From NCBI GenBank assembly GCA_029210875.1, contig JARGFJ010000002.1:69689-124351 (forward strand): 54,663 nucleotides of DNA. The letters run 5' to 3'. The stretch's first letter is position 1. Each line of letters starts with the position of its first letter. Source of the stretch: Gammaproteobacteria bacterium (GTDB lineage: Bacteria > Pseudomonadota > Gammaproteobacteria > Nitrosococcales > Methylophagaceae). The notes below the pieces were generated by a model. The model had not been told where the DNA came from and did not search any database. It saw only the letters and a program-made list of their open reading frames with translations. The position numbers were made by a program, and so were the translations under genes. This document shows positions 44,066-52,527 of this stretch, piece by piece.

Positions 44066-44584
44066 ATGAGTGCTTCCGAGGAGTTTGTCCCGGTCGGTAA
44101 AATATCTGGCGCCTTTGGGGTAAAAGGGTGGGTGAAAGTGTTTTCATTTACCGACCCCAAACAAAATATTTTAAGTTATTCACCCTTATACATTTTACGT
44201 AAAGGTGAGTGGCTAGAGTTGAAAGTGTCGGGTGGACGCATTCAGGGAAAAGGCATAGTGATGGGGATTGACGGTGTAACCGACCCAGATCAAGCTTTAC
44301 CATTAATTGGTTCTGAACTTGCAATCACCAGACAACAGATGAAACCAACCAGGCAGGATGAGTTTTATTGGTCTCAGCTAATTGGTCTCACAGTTATCAA
44401 CCTTCATGACCAACAGTTAGGCACGGTTGATAATTTGCTCGAAACAGGTGCTCATGACGTGCTTGTTGTGCAAGATAAAGAAAACAAGATTGAACGATTA
44501 ATTCCATTTGTATTGGAACAGATTGTTCAAGAGGTTGATTTGGATAATAAACATATCCGAGTTGATTGGGAGTTAGATTATTGA
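44066..44584 (+). CDS. rimM: Ribosome maturation factor RimM
   Basis: RimM binds S19 and helps form the head of the 30S subunit. The 172-residue protein contains the N-terminal RimM barrel (VGKISGAFGVKGWVKVFSFTDP), the variable middle with GSELAITRQQMKP, and the PRC-barrel C-terminal half (DEFYWSQLIGLTV, AHDVLVV, LIPFVLEQIVQEVD, ending RVDWELDY). It lies 29 bases after rpsP and 12 before trmD. Confidence 0.97.
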   Translation: MSASEEFVPVGKISGAFGVKGWVKVFSFTDPKQNILSYSPLYILRKGEWLELKVSGGRIQGKGIVMGIDGVTDPDQALPLIGSELAITRQQMKPTRQDEFYWSQLIGLTVINLHDQQLGTVDNLLETGAHDVLVVQDKENKIERLIPFVLEQIVQEVDLDNKHIRVDWELDY

Positions 44585-44596
44585 GGTGACAAAATC

Positions 44597-45358
44597 ATGC
44601 GTATAGGTGTGGTCTGTTTGTTTCCTCAAATGTTTGATGCAATAACACAGTATGGTGTAACGGGGCGTGCGGTAACGCAGCGTAAGTTAACACTGGACTA
44701 TTGGAATCCGCGAGATTTTACCGAGGATAAACATCGAACAGTAGATGATAGGCCTTATGGCGGTGGGCCTGGCATGGTGATGAAAGTCGAACCATTGCAA
44801 GGCGCGATTGAAGCTGCCAAGTTACAATTAGGTCAGCAAACCAAAGTGGCGTATTTATCGCCACAAGGTCGACGCTTAGACCAAGCAGGTTTGCAGGAAT
44901 TAGCAACAAGAGAAGCAATGATCTTTGTTGCAGGACGTTATGAAGGTATTGATGAACGTCTGATAGAACAAAATATAGATGAGGAATGGTCAATTGGTGA
45001 CTATGTTCTCAGTGGTGGTGAGCTTGCTGCAATGGTCATGATTGATGGTCTGGCAAGATTGTTACCGGGCGTATTGGGTGATGAAGAATCTGCTCAGCAA
45101 GATTCTTTTATGGCGGGTCTTTTAGACCATCCACATTACACGCGTCCAGAACGATTATCACAACAGATGGTGCCTGAGGTACTTGTTGGTGGTGATCATG
45201 AGGCGATACGAAAGTGGCGTCTTAAACAGTCTTTGGGACGAACGTGGTTACGGCGGCCTGACTTATTGATAATGGAAGCATTATCGGATGAGCAGAAAGC
45301 GTTATTAGAACAATTTATTGCCGAATATGGGCAGGAAGAAGTTGGAGTAGAACAATGA
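44597..45358 (+). CDS. trmD: tRNA (guanine-N1)-methyltransferase TrmD
   Basis: TrmD methylates G37 next to the anticodon and prevents +1 frameshifting. The 253-residue SPOUT enzyme has its trefoil-knot SAM site readable as [30 protein letters not shown] and PGVLG. The N-terminal [12 protein letters not shown] and the C-terminal RPDL end are present. Its substrates include tRNA-Pro(UGG), a copy of which is encoded at 52183. The stop overlaps the rplS start by four bases (ATGA). Confidence 0.98.
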   Translation: MRIGVVCLFPQMFDAITQYGVTGRAVTQRKLTLDYWNPRDFTEDKHRTVDDRPYGGGPGMVMKVEPLQGAIEAAKLQLGQQTKVAYLSPQGRRLDQAGLQELATREAMIFVAGRYEGIDERLIEQNIDEEWSIGDYVLSGGELAAMVMIDGLARLLPGVLGDEESAQQDSFMAGLLDHPHYTRPERLSQQMVPEVLVGGDHEAIRKWRLKQSLGRTWLRRPDLLIMEALSDEQKALLEQFIAEYGQEEVGVEQ

Positions 45359-45702
45359 GTAATATTATTGAACAGCTAAATGCTGAACAAATGAGACAGG
45401 ACATTCCTGCATTTTCTTCAGGTGATACTGTTGTTGTAAAAGTAAAAATCAAAGAAGGTGATCGTGAACGTGAACAAGCGTTCGAAGGTATCGTTATCGC
45501 TAAACGTAACCGTGGTTTACATTCTGCATTTACAGTTCGCAAAATTTCAAATGGCGTTGGTGTAGAACGTGTTTTCCAAACACATAGTCCAGCAATTGGC
45601 AGTGTACAAGTTATTCGTCGTGGTGATGTGCGTCGCGCGAAACTATACTACTTACGTGAACTTACTGGTAAAGCAGCACGTATCAAAGAAAAATTATCTT
45701 AA
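45355..45702 (+). CDS. rplS: 50S ribosomal protein L19
   Basis: L19 lies at the subunit interface. The 115-residue protein shows [57 protein letters not shown] and [26 protein letters not shown], the complete family sequence. It is the last gene of the operon, coupled to trmD by ATGA, and ends before a strong terminator. Confidence 0.98.
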   Translation: MSNIIEQLNAEQMRQDIPAFSSGDTVVVKVKIKEGDREREQAFEGIVIAKRNRGLHSAFTVRKISNGVGVERVFQTHSPAIGSVQVIRRGDVRRAKLYYLRELTGKAARIKEKLS

Positions 45703-45744
45703 TTCTAATCAAATAGAGATCGGATGTCGGTCTCTTTTGGTTAA

Positions 45745-45786
45745 TAAAAAAGGGTATGGCCTGTCACGGTCATACCCTTTTTTTGT
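45745..45786 (+). terminator. Terminator of the rpsP-rplS operon
   Basis: AAAAAGGGTATG pairs with CATACCCTTTTT around an inner GCC/GGT part and a short loop, followed by a T run. It lies about 45 bases after rplS. Confidence 0.95.
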
Positions 45787-45833
45787 TTTGGCTTGTTAGA
45801 CTGCTACTTTAATTGAATATCCAGTTTGTATTT

Positions 45834-46739
45834 ATGACAAAATCAACAGTGAATGAACCGCGTTATTTGCAAGCCTTTCTGGATTCATTATGGCTAGAAT
45901 CAGGGTTAAGTAAAAATACAGTTGAAGCCTATCAACGTGATTTACTGGCTTTTTCAAGCTGGTTACGCCAGTTTGATATCGATTTGGTCGAGGCAAGTCG
46001 GCAAGATATTCAGCGCTATCAAAATGCGCGGATGCGAGAAGGTCGCAAAGTTCGAAGTGATGCCAGATTACTATCCAGTCTTAGACGTTTTTATCGCTAT
46101 TTATGTCGTGAAGATAGACGCGATTCCGATCCTACTGCTCAAATAGAATCACCGCGCCTGGGACGAACGCTTCCTGCAAGTTTGACCGAAATAGAAGTGG
46201 AAGATTTATTGGCTCAACCTGACATCAAGCAGGCATTAGGGTTACGCGATAGAACGATGCTTGAGGTACTTTATGCCACAGGACTTCGTGTTTCAGAACT
46301 TGTGACCTTAAAAGTTGAACAAGTTAATGTGCGACAGGGCTTAATACGTTGCATAGGCAAGGGCAATAAAGAGCGGCTGGTACCGCTTGGAGAAATTGCG
46401 TTGCAATGGCTGCATGACTATTTAATTGATGCCAGACCAGCTTTGCTTAAAGCCAGGGTGACAGATGACTTGTTTCCAACCAATCGCGGCAAGGCCATGA
46501 CCAGACAGGCATTTTGGTATTTAATAAAACGTTATGCCAAACAAGCGGATATTACTAAAGAATTGTCTCCGCATACATTACGACACGCTTTTGCAACACA
46601 TTTGCTTAATCACGGTGCTGATTTAAGAGTCGTGCAACTGCTACTTGGTCATGCCGATTTATCAACAACACAAATCTACACACATGTTGCCAAGGAACGC
46701 TTAAAAACTATGCATGCAGCACATCATCCTCGCGGTTAA
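45834..46739 (+). CDS. xerD: Tyrosine recombinase XerD
   Basis: XerD, with XerC, resolves chromosome dimers at dif under FtsK control. The 301-residue protein follows E. coli XerD closely: FLDSLWLESGLSKNTVEAYQRDL, YATGLRVSELVTL with the first catalytic arginine, GKGNKERLVPLG with the lysine, HTLRHAFATHLLNHGADLRVVQLLLGH with His-x-x-Arg and His, and TQIYTHV with the tyrosine nucleophile. I start at ATG 45834; a TTG at 45813 would add seven residues without homology. dsbC follows nearby, as in E. coli, with yajQ between. Confidence 0.95.
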   Translation: MTKSTVNEPRYLQAFLDSLWLESGLSKNTVEAYQRDLLAFSSWLRQFDIDLVEASRQDIQRYQNARMREGRKVRSDARLLSSLRRFYRYLCREDRRDSDPTAQIESPRLGRTLPASLTEIEVEDLLAQPDIKQALGLRDRTMLEVLYATGLRVSELVTLKVEQVNVRQGLIRCIGKGNKERLVPLGEIALQWLHDYLIDARPALLKARVTDDLFPTNRGKAMTRQAFWYLIKRYAKQADITKELSPHTLRHAFATHLLNHGADLRVVQLLLGHADLSTTQIYTHVAKERLKTMHAAHHPRG

Positions 46740-46793
46740 AAGACGATTTGATGATAAACTACCGCGCTTAAACCAGTTGATAGGAGTTAGAAC

Positions 46794-47279
46794 GTGCCTT
46801 CTTTTGATATTGTGTCAGAAATTGATAAACATCAATTAACCAATGCAGTCGATCAAGCCAATCGTGAAATTGGCAATCGTTTCGATTTTCGTGGAACTGA
46901 TTCTCGAGTCGAACAGTCGAACAAATCGTTGACATTACATGCCGATAGTGATTTTCAATTAGAGCAGATCCTCGATATCTTGCGAATGAAATTATCAAAA
47001 CGTGGGATCGAGGTGCGTTGTCTTGAGGTTAAAGACTCGGTCGGTAATGGCAAAATGCGTAAGCAGGAAGTAATTGTACGAGAAGGTATCGACAGTGATC
47101 TGGCACGTAAAATAGTCAAATTAATAAAAGAAAGTAAAGCTAAAGTACAAGCTATGGTTCAAGGCGAAAGTGTTCGGGTTACTGGTAAAAAGCGAGATGA
47201 CTTGCAAGGTGTGATGGCCTTACTTCGAGGCAATGATGATATTGAAATGCCCTTGCAATTTAATAATTTTAGAGATTAA
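46794..47279 (+). CDS. yajQ: YajQ family nucleotide-binding protein
   Basis: YajQ proteins have two ferredoxin-like domains; some members bind c-di-GMP and modulate transcription. The 161-residue protein starts [22 protein letters not shown], followed by [18 protein letters not shown] and the final [21 protein letters not shown], all family-typical. It starts with GTG behind a good AGGAG site. It ends nine bases before the likely dsbC start. With two c-di-GMP enzymes in this window, a c-di-GMP link is possible but not shown. Confidence 0.95.
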   Translation: MPSFDIVSEIDKHQLTNAVDQANREIGNRFDFRGTDSRVEQSNKSLTLHADSDFQLEQILDILRMKLSKRGIEVRCLEVKDSVGNGKMRKQEVIVREGIDSDLARKIVKLIKESKAKVQAMVQGESVRVTGKKRDDLQGVMALLRGNDDIEMPLQFNNFRD

Positions 47280-47288
47280 GGAATGCCC

Positions 47289-48011
47289 ATGTTTAAGCGA
47301 CAGGTTGTAACGATAGCGATTCTCTTGTGGAGTAGTATTACTTTAGCGGCAGATAGTGATGATAAAAAAGCATTATTTGAATCGATCATGCCAGGGGTCA
47401 AAATCGATAGTGTCACTAAACTTGATAATACCAGCTTGTATGAAACGATTATCAATGGCGAAATTATTTATTTTTCTGCAGATGGTCGTTATGTGTTTCA
47501 AGGCGATGTTATTTCATTAGAGACACGCCAAAATGTGACTGAGGCCAAGCGTATTGATGTGCGTAAACAAACATTGGCGAGTCTAAATGAAGACGATATG
47601 ATTATTTATGAGCCAAAGAAAACGGAGTATACATTAACAGTATTTACCGATATTGATTGTGGTTACTGTCGTAAATTACACCAACAAATGAACGATTATA
47701 ATGAATTAGGGATACGTATTCGTTATATGGCATTTCCTAGAGGTGGTATTGATTCTGTGTCTTATGATAAAGCGGTTGAAGTGTGGTGCGCTAACGATCG
47801 TCACCAGGCAATGACTGATGCCAAAAATGATAAAAAAGTGAGGTCAGAAATCTGTAATTCACCTGTTAAAGACCAGTATGAGATTGGTCGTCGTTTAGGC
47901 GTGACTGGTACACCAGCACTGTATCTGGATAGTGGTGAATTACTTCCAGGTTATGTACCACCAAAACGGTTAAAACAGTTATTAGATGAGCGTGCTCTGG
48001 CTCAGCTATAA
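47289..48011 (+). CDS. dsbC: Periplasmic disulfide isomerase DsbC
   Basis: DsbC reshuffles wrong disulfides in the periplasm and is kept reduced by DsbD. A signal peptide (MFKRQVVTIAILLWSSITLAA) precedes an N-terminal dimerisation domain and a thioredoxin-fold domain with the active site CGYC (about 124-127) and the cis-proline loop TGTPAL. A second cysteine pair in VEVWCANDR and SEICNSP matches the structural disulfide of DsbC. I start at ATG 47289 because AAGGA lies six bases upstream; the ATG at 47283 directly abuts that site. Confidence 0.93.
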   Translation: MFKRQVVTIAILLWSSITLAADSDDKKALFESIMPGVKIDSVTKLDNTSLYETIINGEIIYFSADGRYVFQGDVISLETRQNVTEAKRIDVRKQTLASLNEDDMIIYEPKKTEYTLTVFTDIDCGYCRKLHQQMNDYNELGIRIRYMAFPRGGIDSVSYDKAVEVWCANDRHQAMTDAKNDKKVRSEICNSPVKDQYEIGRRLGVTGTPALYLDSGELLPGYVPPKRLKQLLDERALAQL

Positions 48012-48023
48012 CATACTGAATTG

Positions 48024-48749
48024 TTAGGTAAGACGATGATCGGCCAGTGTAATATGCTGATTATCGCATTTTAAAAAGCTAACGTTATTATCCCAGTCCC
48101 CCAGAACAATACGCTGAGCTGGTTTGCCATTTATTGTTAGTTGGTGAAAAGCGGGTCTGTGGGTGTGACCATGTATCAATTGAGTGACATTAAATTTTGA
48201 CATGACAGCACTTACTTCGTTTTGATTAACATCCATGATCATGGCTGATTTGAACTGTTTTTGTTGTCGGCTTTTCTGTTTGATCTTATCTGAAATACCT
48301 TGCCGATATTTTGCCGACAGATTTAAAAAACACCACTGTAATAGTTTGGAACGTGTCCAGCGTCGATAGCGTTGATAGGATACATCATCACTACATAAGC
48401 TATCACCATGCATTAATAAGGTCTGAGTACCATATAAATCAATGATGTATGGGTCAGGGATGAGCTTACAGCCCGCTCGAAGCGCAAATTGCTCGCCTAA
48501 CATAAAGTCACGATTACCGACCATTAAATAAATAGTGATACCGTTTTGTTTGAGTTGCTGTAGTTGTCTTATTACCGGTTCAAACTCTGTTGGGACTATA
48601 TCGTCACCTAACCAGGTATTAAATAAATCACCCAGAATATAGAGCGTTTTAATATCTTTAGTTTCTTGTTTAAGAAAATTAATGGTCAGATTGATTAAGT
48701 CGTGGTTTTCTCGACTTAAATGTAAGTCTGAAATAAATAATGTGGACAT
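48024..48749 (-). CDS. lpxH: UDP-2,3-diacylglucosamine diphosphatase LpxH
   Basis: LpxH cleaves UDP-2,3-diacylglucosamine to lipid X in lipid A synthesis at the inner face of the membrane. The 241-residue calcineurin-like phosphoesterase shows its metal ligands in FISDLHLS, ILGDLFNTWLGDD, MVGNRDFML, LMHGDSLCSDD and IHGHTHRPAFH, all as in the family. It is preceded by the cyclophilin gene in the same direction, as ppiB-lpxH are in E. coli. A Gram-negative envelope is implied. Confidence 0.96.
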   Translation of the reverse strand: MSTLFISDLHLSRENHDLINLTINFLKQETKDIKTLYILGDLFNTWLGDDIVPTEFEPVIRQLQQLKQNGITIYLMVGNRDFMLGEQFALRAGCKLIPDPYIIDLYGTQTLLMHGDSLCSDDVSYQRYRRWTRSKLLQWCFLNLSAKYRQGISDKIKQKSRQQKQFKSAMIMDVNQNEVSAVMSKFNVTQLIHGHTHRPAFHQLTINGKPAQRIVLGDWDNNVSFLKCDNQHITLADHRLT

Positions 48750-48765
48750 AAATGAATATTACTTC

Positions 48766-48790
48766 GACACGCCCTATTGATGGGCGTGTC
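48766..48790 (-). other. Perfect 9-bp hairpin between the cyclophilin gene and lpxH
   Basis: GACACGCCC pairs with GGGCGTGTC around a seven-base loop, 13 bases after the cyclophilin stop. No T run follows on the minus strand, so it is probably a 3'-end or mRNA-stability hairpin rather than a classic terminator. Confidence 0.55.
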
Positions 48791-48803
48791 AGTAACTAAC
48801 TTG

Positions 48804-49385
48804 TTATTCGACAACTGTGGCGCTGATGATAACAACGTTTTCTGTCGGTACATCTTGGTGTGGACCTCTGCTACCAGTAGCTACAGCACGAATTTCATTA
48901 ACAACATCCATACCTTCAATCACATTACCGAAAACGGCATAACCCCACGCTGGGCCGTTCTCACCACGGAAATCGAGAAAGTTGTTATCAACTGTATTGA
49001 TGAAAAACTGTGCCGTAGCAGAATGTGGGTCACCGGTACGCGCCATTGCAATAGAGCCAGTCACATTACTTAAACCATTATTTGCTTCGTTTTTAATCGG
49101 TGCCTTAGGTTTTTTTTGGACGAATTCTTCGGTGAAACCGCCACCTTGAATCATAAAGTCTTTAATAACACGATGAAAGATCGTACCGTTATAGAAACCA
49201 TCTTCAACATAGCTTAAAAAGTTAGCAACCGTGTTTGGCGCTTTTTTAGAATTCAGTTCAATCACGATATTCCCGTGATTTGTTTCGAGTTTAACCTGTG
49301 GCAAGACAGTGTCTCCTTGTGCATAAACAGTAAAAGAAAGTGCTGCTAAAACTAATGGTGCCAAATAGCGGAATAGGTTTGTCAT
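48804..49385 (-). CDS. Periplasmic peptidyl-prolyl cis-trans isomerase (cyclophilin)
   Basis: This 193-residue cyclophilin carries a signal peptide (about 1-22, ending VYA-QG), so it should act in the periplasm like PpiA. The catalytic region is intact: [15 protein letters not shown] with the active-site arginine, [26 protein letters not shown] and [17 protein letters not shown]. It is transcribed ahead of lpxH. Family membership is certain; PpiA versus PpiB naming rests only on the signal peptide. Confidence 0.93.
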   Translation of the reverse strand: MTNLFRYLAPLVLAALSFTVYAQGDTVLPQVKLETNHGNIVIELNSKKAPNTVANFLSYVEDGFYNGTIFHRVIKDFMIQGGGFTEEFVQKKPKAPIKNEANNGLSNVTGSIAMARTGDPHSATAQFFINTVDNNFLDFRGENGPAWGYAVFGNVIEGMDVVNEIRAVATGSRGPHQDVPTENVVIISATVVE

Positions 49386-49597
49386 AACGTTTTGGTTCCA
49401 ATGATTAACACTTAAATGCTACATGATAGTGCAATTAAGGCTTTAAGTGGAGAGTTGGAGCTACTTTTAACTGCTAACATCACGTAAAATACGCGCTATT
49501 ACTACAAACCTTGATTTGTACCAAGTACACTGCTAATGATTTCATCCTAATTTGAAGTCTTTTTCTAATTATTTTATGTCCAAAGATTGAACATCAC

Positions 49598-50983
49598 ATG
49601 TTGCAAATTCATAACAGCCTGACTAAAAACAAAGAAGTTTTCACTCCAATTGAGCCTGGTAAGGTCAAACTGTATGTCTGTGGCATGACAGTATATGACC
49701 TGTGTCATGTTGGTCATGCTCGGGTTATGGTGGTGTTCGATGTGGTTACACGTTACTTACGAGCCAGCGGATACGACGTAACGTATATTCGTAATATTAC
49801 AGATATTGACGATAAAATCATTGCGCGAGCCAATGAAAATGGTGAAAAAATCCAGGATTTGACCGAACGCTTTATTGCCGAAATGCATCATGATGCTGAT
49901 GCCTTAGGCGTTATTCGACCTGATCAGGAACCGAAAGCAACCGAGTCAATGGCCGATATTATTGCCATGATTGAAACACTGATCATAAAAGGCTATGCCT
50001 ATGCTGCGGATAATGGCGATGTTTATTATGACGTCAGCGAATTTCCAAGTTATGGCAAATTATCAGGTCGTCAACTTGATGAGTTGCGGGCAGGTGAACG
50101 AGTTGCCGTTAATGAAGCTAAAAACGATCCTTTAGACTTTGTTTTATGGAAAGCTGCCAAACCTGAAGAACCAGCTTGGGAATCGCCATGGGGTCGAGGT
50201 CGTCCTGGCTGGCATATTGAATGTTCGGCTATGTCTTCTCGTTGTTTGGGTCAACATTTTGATATTCATGGTGGTGGCCAGGATTTACAGTTCCCACATC
50301 ATGAAAATGAAATCGCCCAATCTGAAGGTGCCCATGGTTGTCAATCAGTGAACTACTGGATGCACAATGGTTTTGTACGAATTGATGATGAAAAAATGTC
50401 CAAATCATTGGGTAATTTTTTCACTGTGCGTGATGTACTGGAAAAATATTCACCGGAAGTCGTGCGCTATTTTATTTTAACCAGCCATTATCGTAGTCCA
50501 CTTAATTATTCAGATGAACAGCTAGAACAAGCGAAATCTGCTTTAACGCGTTATTACACGGCATTACGTGATGTTAATGTTCAACAGTCTGTTCAATGGC
50601 AACAAGACCAAGATTTCGGTGTCCGCTTCCGAGAAGCAATGGATGATGATTTCAATACAGCATTAGCCTTATCTGTCATGGCTGATCTACGTCAGGCGAT
50701 TAATAAAGCGCAGTCAATAAATCCCGAACGCGCAAACTATCTTGCTGGTTTACTGGTGTCATTTGGTCATGTATTAGGTTTATTCCAACAAAACCCGCAG
50801 GACTTTTTGTTAACTGGCAGTGATGATCTTGATGTTGCTTTAATCGAACAATTAATTGAACAGCGTAACCAGGCTAGAGCCTCAAAAAATTGGGCAAAAG
50901 CGGACGAAGTGCGCGATCAACTTAACGCGATGAATATTATTTTAGAAGATAATGCCGGTCAGACGAGTTGGCGCCGAGTTTAG
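49598..50983 (+). CDS. cysS: Cysteinyl-tRNA synthetase
   Basis: CysS charges tRNA-Cys. The 461-residue class I synthetase has the HIGH-type motif HVGHAR, the KMSKS loop EKMSKSLGN, and the zinc ligands Cys28 ([10 protein letters not shown]), Cys209-region (WHIECSAMS) and the histidines of [19 protein letters not shown]. The helical anticodon domain is complete. It faces away from the cyclophilin gene over a 212-base gap, in which no clear promoter could be fixed. The stop directly borders the hairpin-repeat cluster. Confidence 0.98.
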   Translation: MLQIHNSLTKNKEVFTPIEPGKVKLYVCGMTVYDLCHVGHARVMVVFDVVTRYLRASGYDVTYIRNITDIDDKIIARANENGEKIQDLTERFIAEMHHDADALGVIRPDQEPKATESMADIIAMIETLIIKGYAYAADNGDVYYDVSEFPSYGKLSGRQLDELRAGERVAVNEAKNDPLDFVLWKAAKPEEPAWESPWGRGRPGWHIECSAMSSRCLGQHFDIHGGGQDLQFPHHENEIAQSEGAHGCQSVNYWMHNGFVRIDDEKMSKSLGNFFTVRDVLEKYSPEVVRYFILTSHYRSPLNYSDEQLEQAKSALTRYYTALRDVNVQQSVQWQQDQDFGVRFREAMDDDFNTALALSVMADLRQAINKAQSINPERANYLAGLLVSFGHVLGLFQQNPQDFLLTGSDDLDVALIEQLIEQRNQARASKNWAKADEVRDQLNAMNIILEDNAGQTSWRRV

Positions 50984-51183
50984 GTCGAGCTTTAGCCCGA
51001 CAATCTGATGTTGGACTGACCAAAAATTGCTCCTGCATTTTCGGCATACCGACCATCCATGGTCATAAAGTCCAACCCACGAAAGGATCCCCGCACTGTG
51101 GCTCGGGTTTCAACCCGACGACCTGACGTTGGACTAAAGTCCAACCTACGGTAAGAATGTGGGTCAGGTTTCAACCTGACATG
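50984..51183. repeat. Hairpin-repeat cluster between cysS and folD
   Basis: This 200-base gap consists of hairpin repeats: TCGGGTT/AACCCGA (51103-51118), GTTGGACT/AGTCCAAC (51128-51145), GTCAGGTT/AACCTGAC (51163-51180) and GACCAT/ATGGTC (51051-51064). The same motifs recur at 54449-54640 in the opposite orientation. The segment 51051-51082 is an exact 32-base inverted copy of 54591-54622. It also separates the convergent cysS and folD genes, so the hairpins may end transcription. A 60-codon open frame across it is not believable as a gene. Confidence 0.85.
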
Positions 51184-52044
51184 CTATCCCAAATGTAGCT
51201 TCTCAGCCGCATAAAATGTATTTTCAAGCAATGTTGCTACCGTCATTGGACCAACACCACCTGGAACAGGTGTAATCCACGAAGCTCTCTCTTTAGCAAC
51301 ATTAAATTCAACATCACCAGTTAACTTGCCATTTTCAAGACGGTTAATCCCAACATCGATAATAATGGCGCCTTGTTTGATCCAATCACCCGCAATGAAA
51401 TTAGGCTTACCAACAGCAACAATTAAAATATCAGCGCGACGAACGTGGGATTCAAGATCTTTAGTCCAGCGGTGGCAAACCGTCGTTGTACAACCTGCAA
51501 GTAATAATTCCAATGCCATTGGTCGCCCAACAATATTAGATGCACCGACAACAACAGCTTCTTGCCCGTGTAAATCAACACCAGTGGACGTTAATAAGGT
51601 CATGACACCCTTAGGTGTGCAGGGGCGTAATTGCGGGTTACGTTGCGCTAGACGGCCAATATTATAAGGATGAAAACCATCGACATCTTTATCTGGTGCG
51701 ATTGCTTCAATGACATTTTCAGTGTTGATATGTTGCGGTAACGGAAGTTGAACCAGAATGCCATCAATTTCATCGTTATGATTGAGCTTGTCGATCAACG
51801 CCAATAGTGCTTGTTCAGATGTTGACTCGGGTAAATCAAATGATTCAGATTTAAAGCCAACTTGTTCGCAACTGCGACGTTTACTGCCGACATAGACTTT
51901 TGATGCTGGATCACCCCCAATCAAAATAACTGCGAGGCCAGGCGTTCTTAATCCTTGAGCTAAGCGCTGTTCATTTGCTTGTTTTAATGTGTGTTTAAGC
52001 TCTGTGGCAATCGCCTTACCATCGATAATTTTGGCGCTCATCAT
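51184..52044 (-). CDS. folD: Methylenetetrahydrofolate dehydrogenase/cyclohydrolase FolD
   Basis: FolD interconverts 5,10-methylene- and 10-formyl-tetrahydrofolate and supplies formyl groups for purines and initiator tRNA. The 286-residue protein carries the catalytic lysine in [13 protein letters not shown], the VQLPLPQHI loop, the [16 protein letters not shown] block, the NADP site [13 protein letters not shown] and the end [16 protein letters not shown]. It may start at the first or second methionine. It is convergent with cysS across the repeat cluster. Confidence 0.97.
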   Translation of the reverse strand: MMSAKIIDGKAIATELKHTLKQANEQRLAQGLRTPGLAVILIGGDPASKVYVGSKRRSCEQVGFKSESFDLPESTSEQALLALIDKLNHNDEIDGILVQLPLPQHINTENVIEAIAPDKDVDGFHPYNIGRLAQRNPQLRPCTPKGVMTLLTSTGVDLHGQEAVVVGASNIVGRPMALELLLAGCTTTVCHRWTKDLESHVRRADILIVAVGKPNFIAGDWIKQGAIIIDVGINRLENGKLTGDVEFNVAKERASWITPVPGGVGPMTVATLLENTFYAAEKLHLG

Positions 52045-52116
52045 CTCATTCCAGACTGCAAAAAAGCGTTATATTCTCATGTTAAGACTATTTCAGCAAA
52101 AAATATAAAACAGTGA

Positions 52117-52145
52117 TTGACTGTTGAAAATCATCAGCGTATTAT
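52117..52145 (+). promoter_or_regulatory. Sigma-70 promoter of the tRNA-Pro/tRNA-Arg pair
   Basis: TTGACT (52117-52122) and TATTAT (52140-52145) are separated by exactly 17 bases. The -10 ends 37 bases before tRNA-Pro. This is the best-matching promoter in the window. Confidence 0.82.
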
Positions 52146-52182
52146 TTCGCCTTTCTTTAGGGATGTCTGTCCCAAAAGATGT

Positions 52183-52259
<77 letters not shown>

Positions 52260-52299
52260 ATTCTAAATACTCTATAATACAGCCTGACATCAACACAAT

Positions 52300-52376
<77 letters not shown>

Positions 52377-52490
52377 TTTCAAACTAAAAAACATGAAACA
52401 TTAGATTGATTTAGATCTAAACCTTGTACTTCCACCCCCGTTTTCATATCTAATCACCCAATAAAACTCTGAATTATTTTCAAAAAAAGC

Positions 52491-52496
52491 TATAAT
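52491..52496 (+). promoter_or_regulatory. -10 element upstream of the WbpM/CapD-type gene
   Basis: A perfect TATAAT lies 31 bases before the ATG. The surrounding sequence is AT-rich and no convincing -35 box is seen, so this is a tentative site. Confidence 0.4.
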
Positions 52497-52527
52497 TCAT
52501 ACTTTTTTTAAATGGATTTTAAGCGTT

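Noticed and set aside
45834-46739. Integrase of a mobile element
   Set aside because: The sequence and the neighbouring dsbC identify it as chromosomal XerD, and no attachment site or phage gene is near.
48777-49073. 98-codon plus-strand open frame
   Set aside because: It lies antisense to the cyclophilin gene and has no recognisable features.
50992-51174. 60-codon minus-strand open frame between cysS and folD
   Set aside because: It consists entirely of hairpin repeats; the open frame is a by-product of palindromes.
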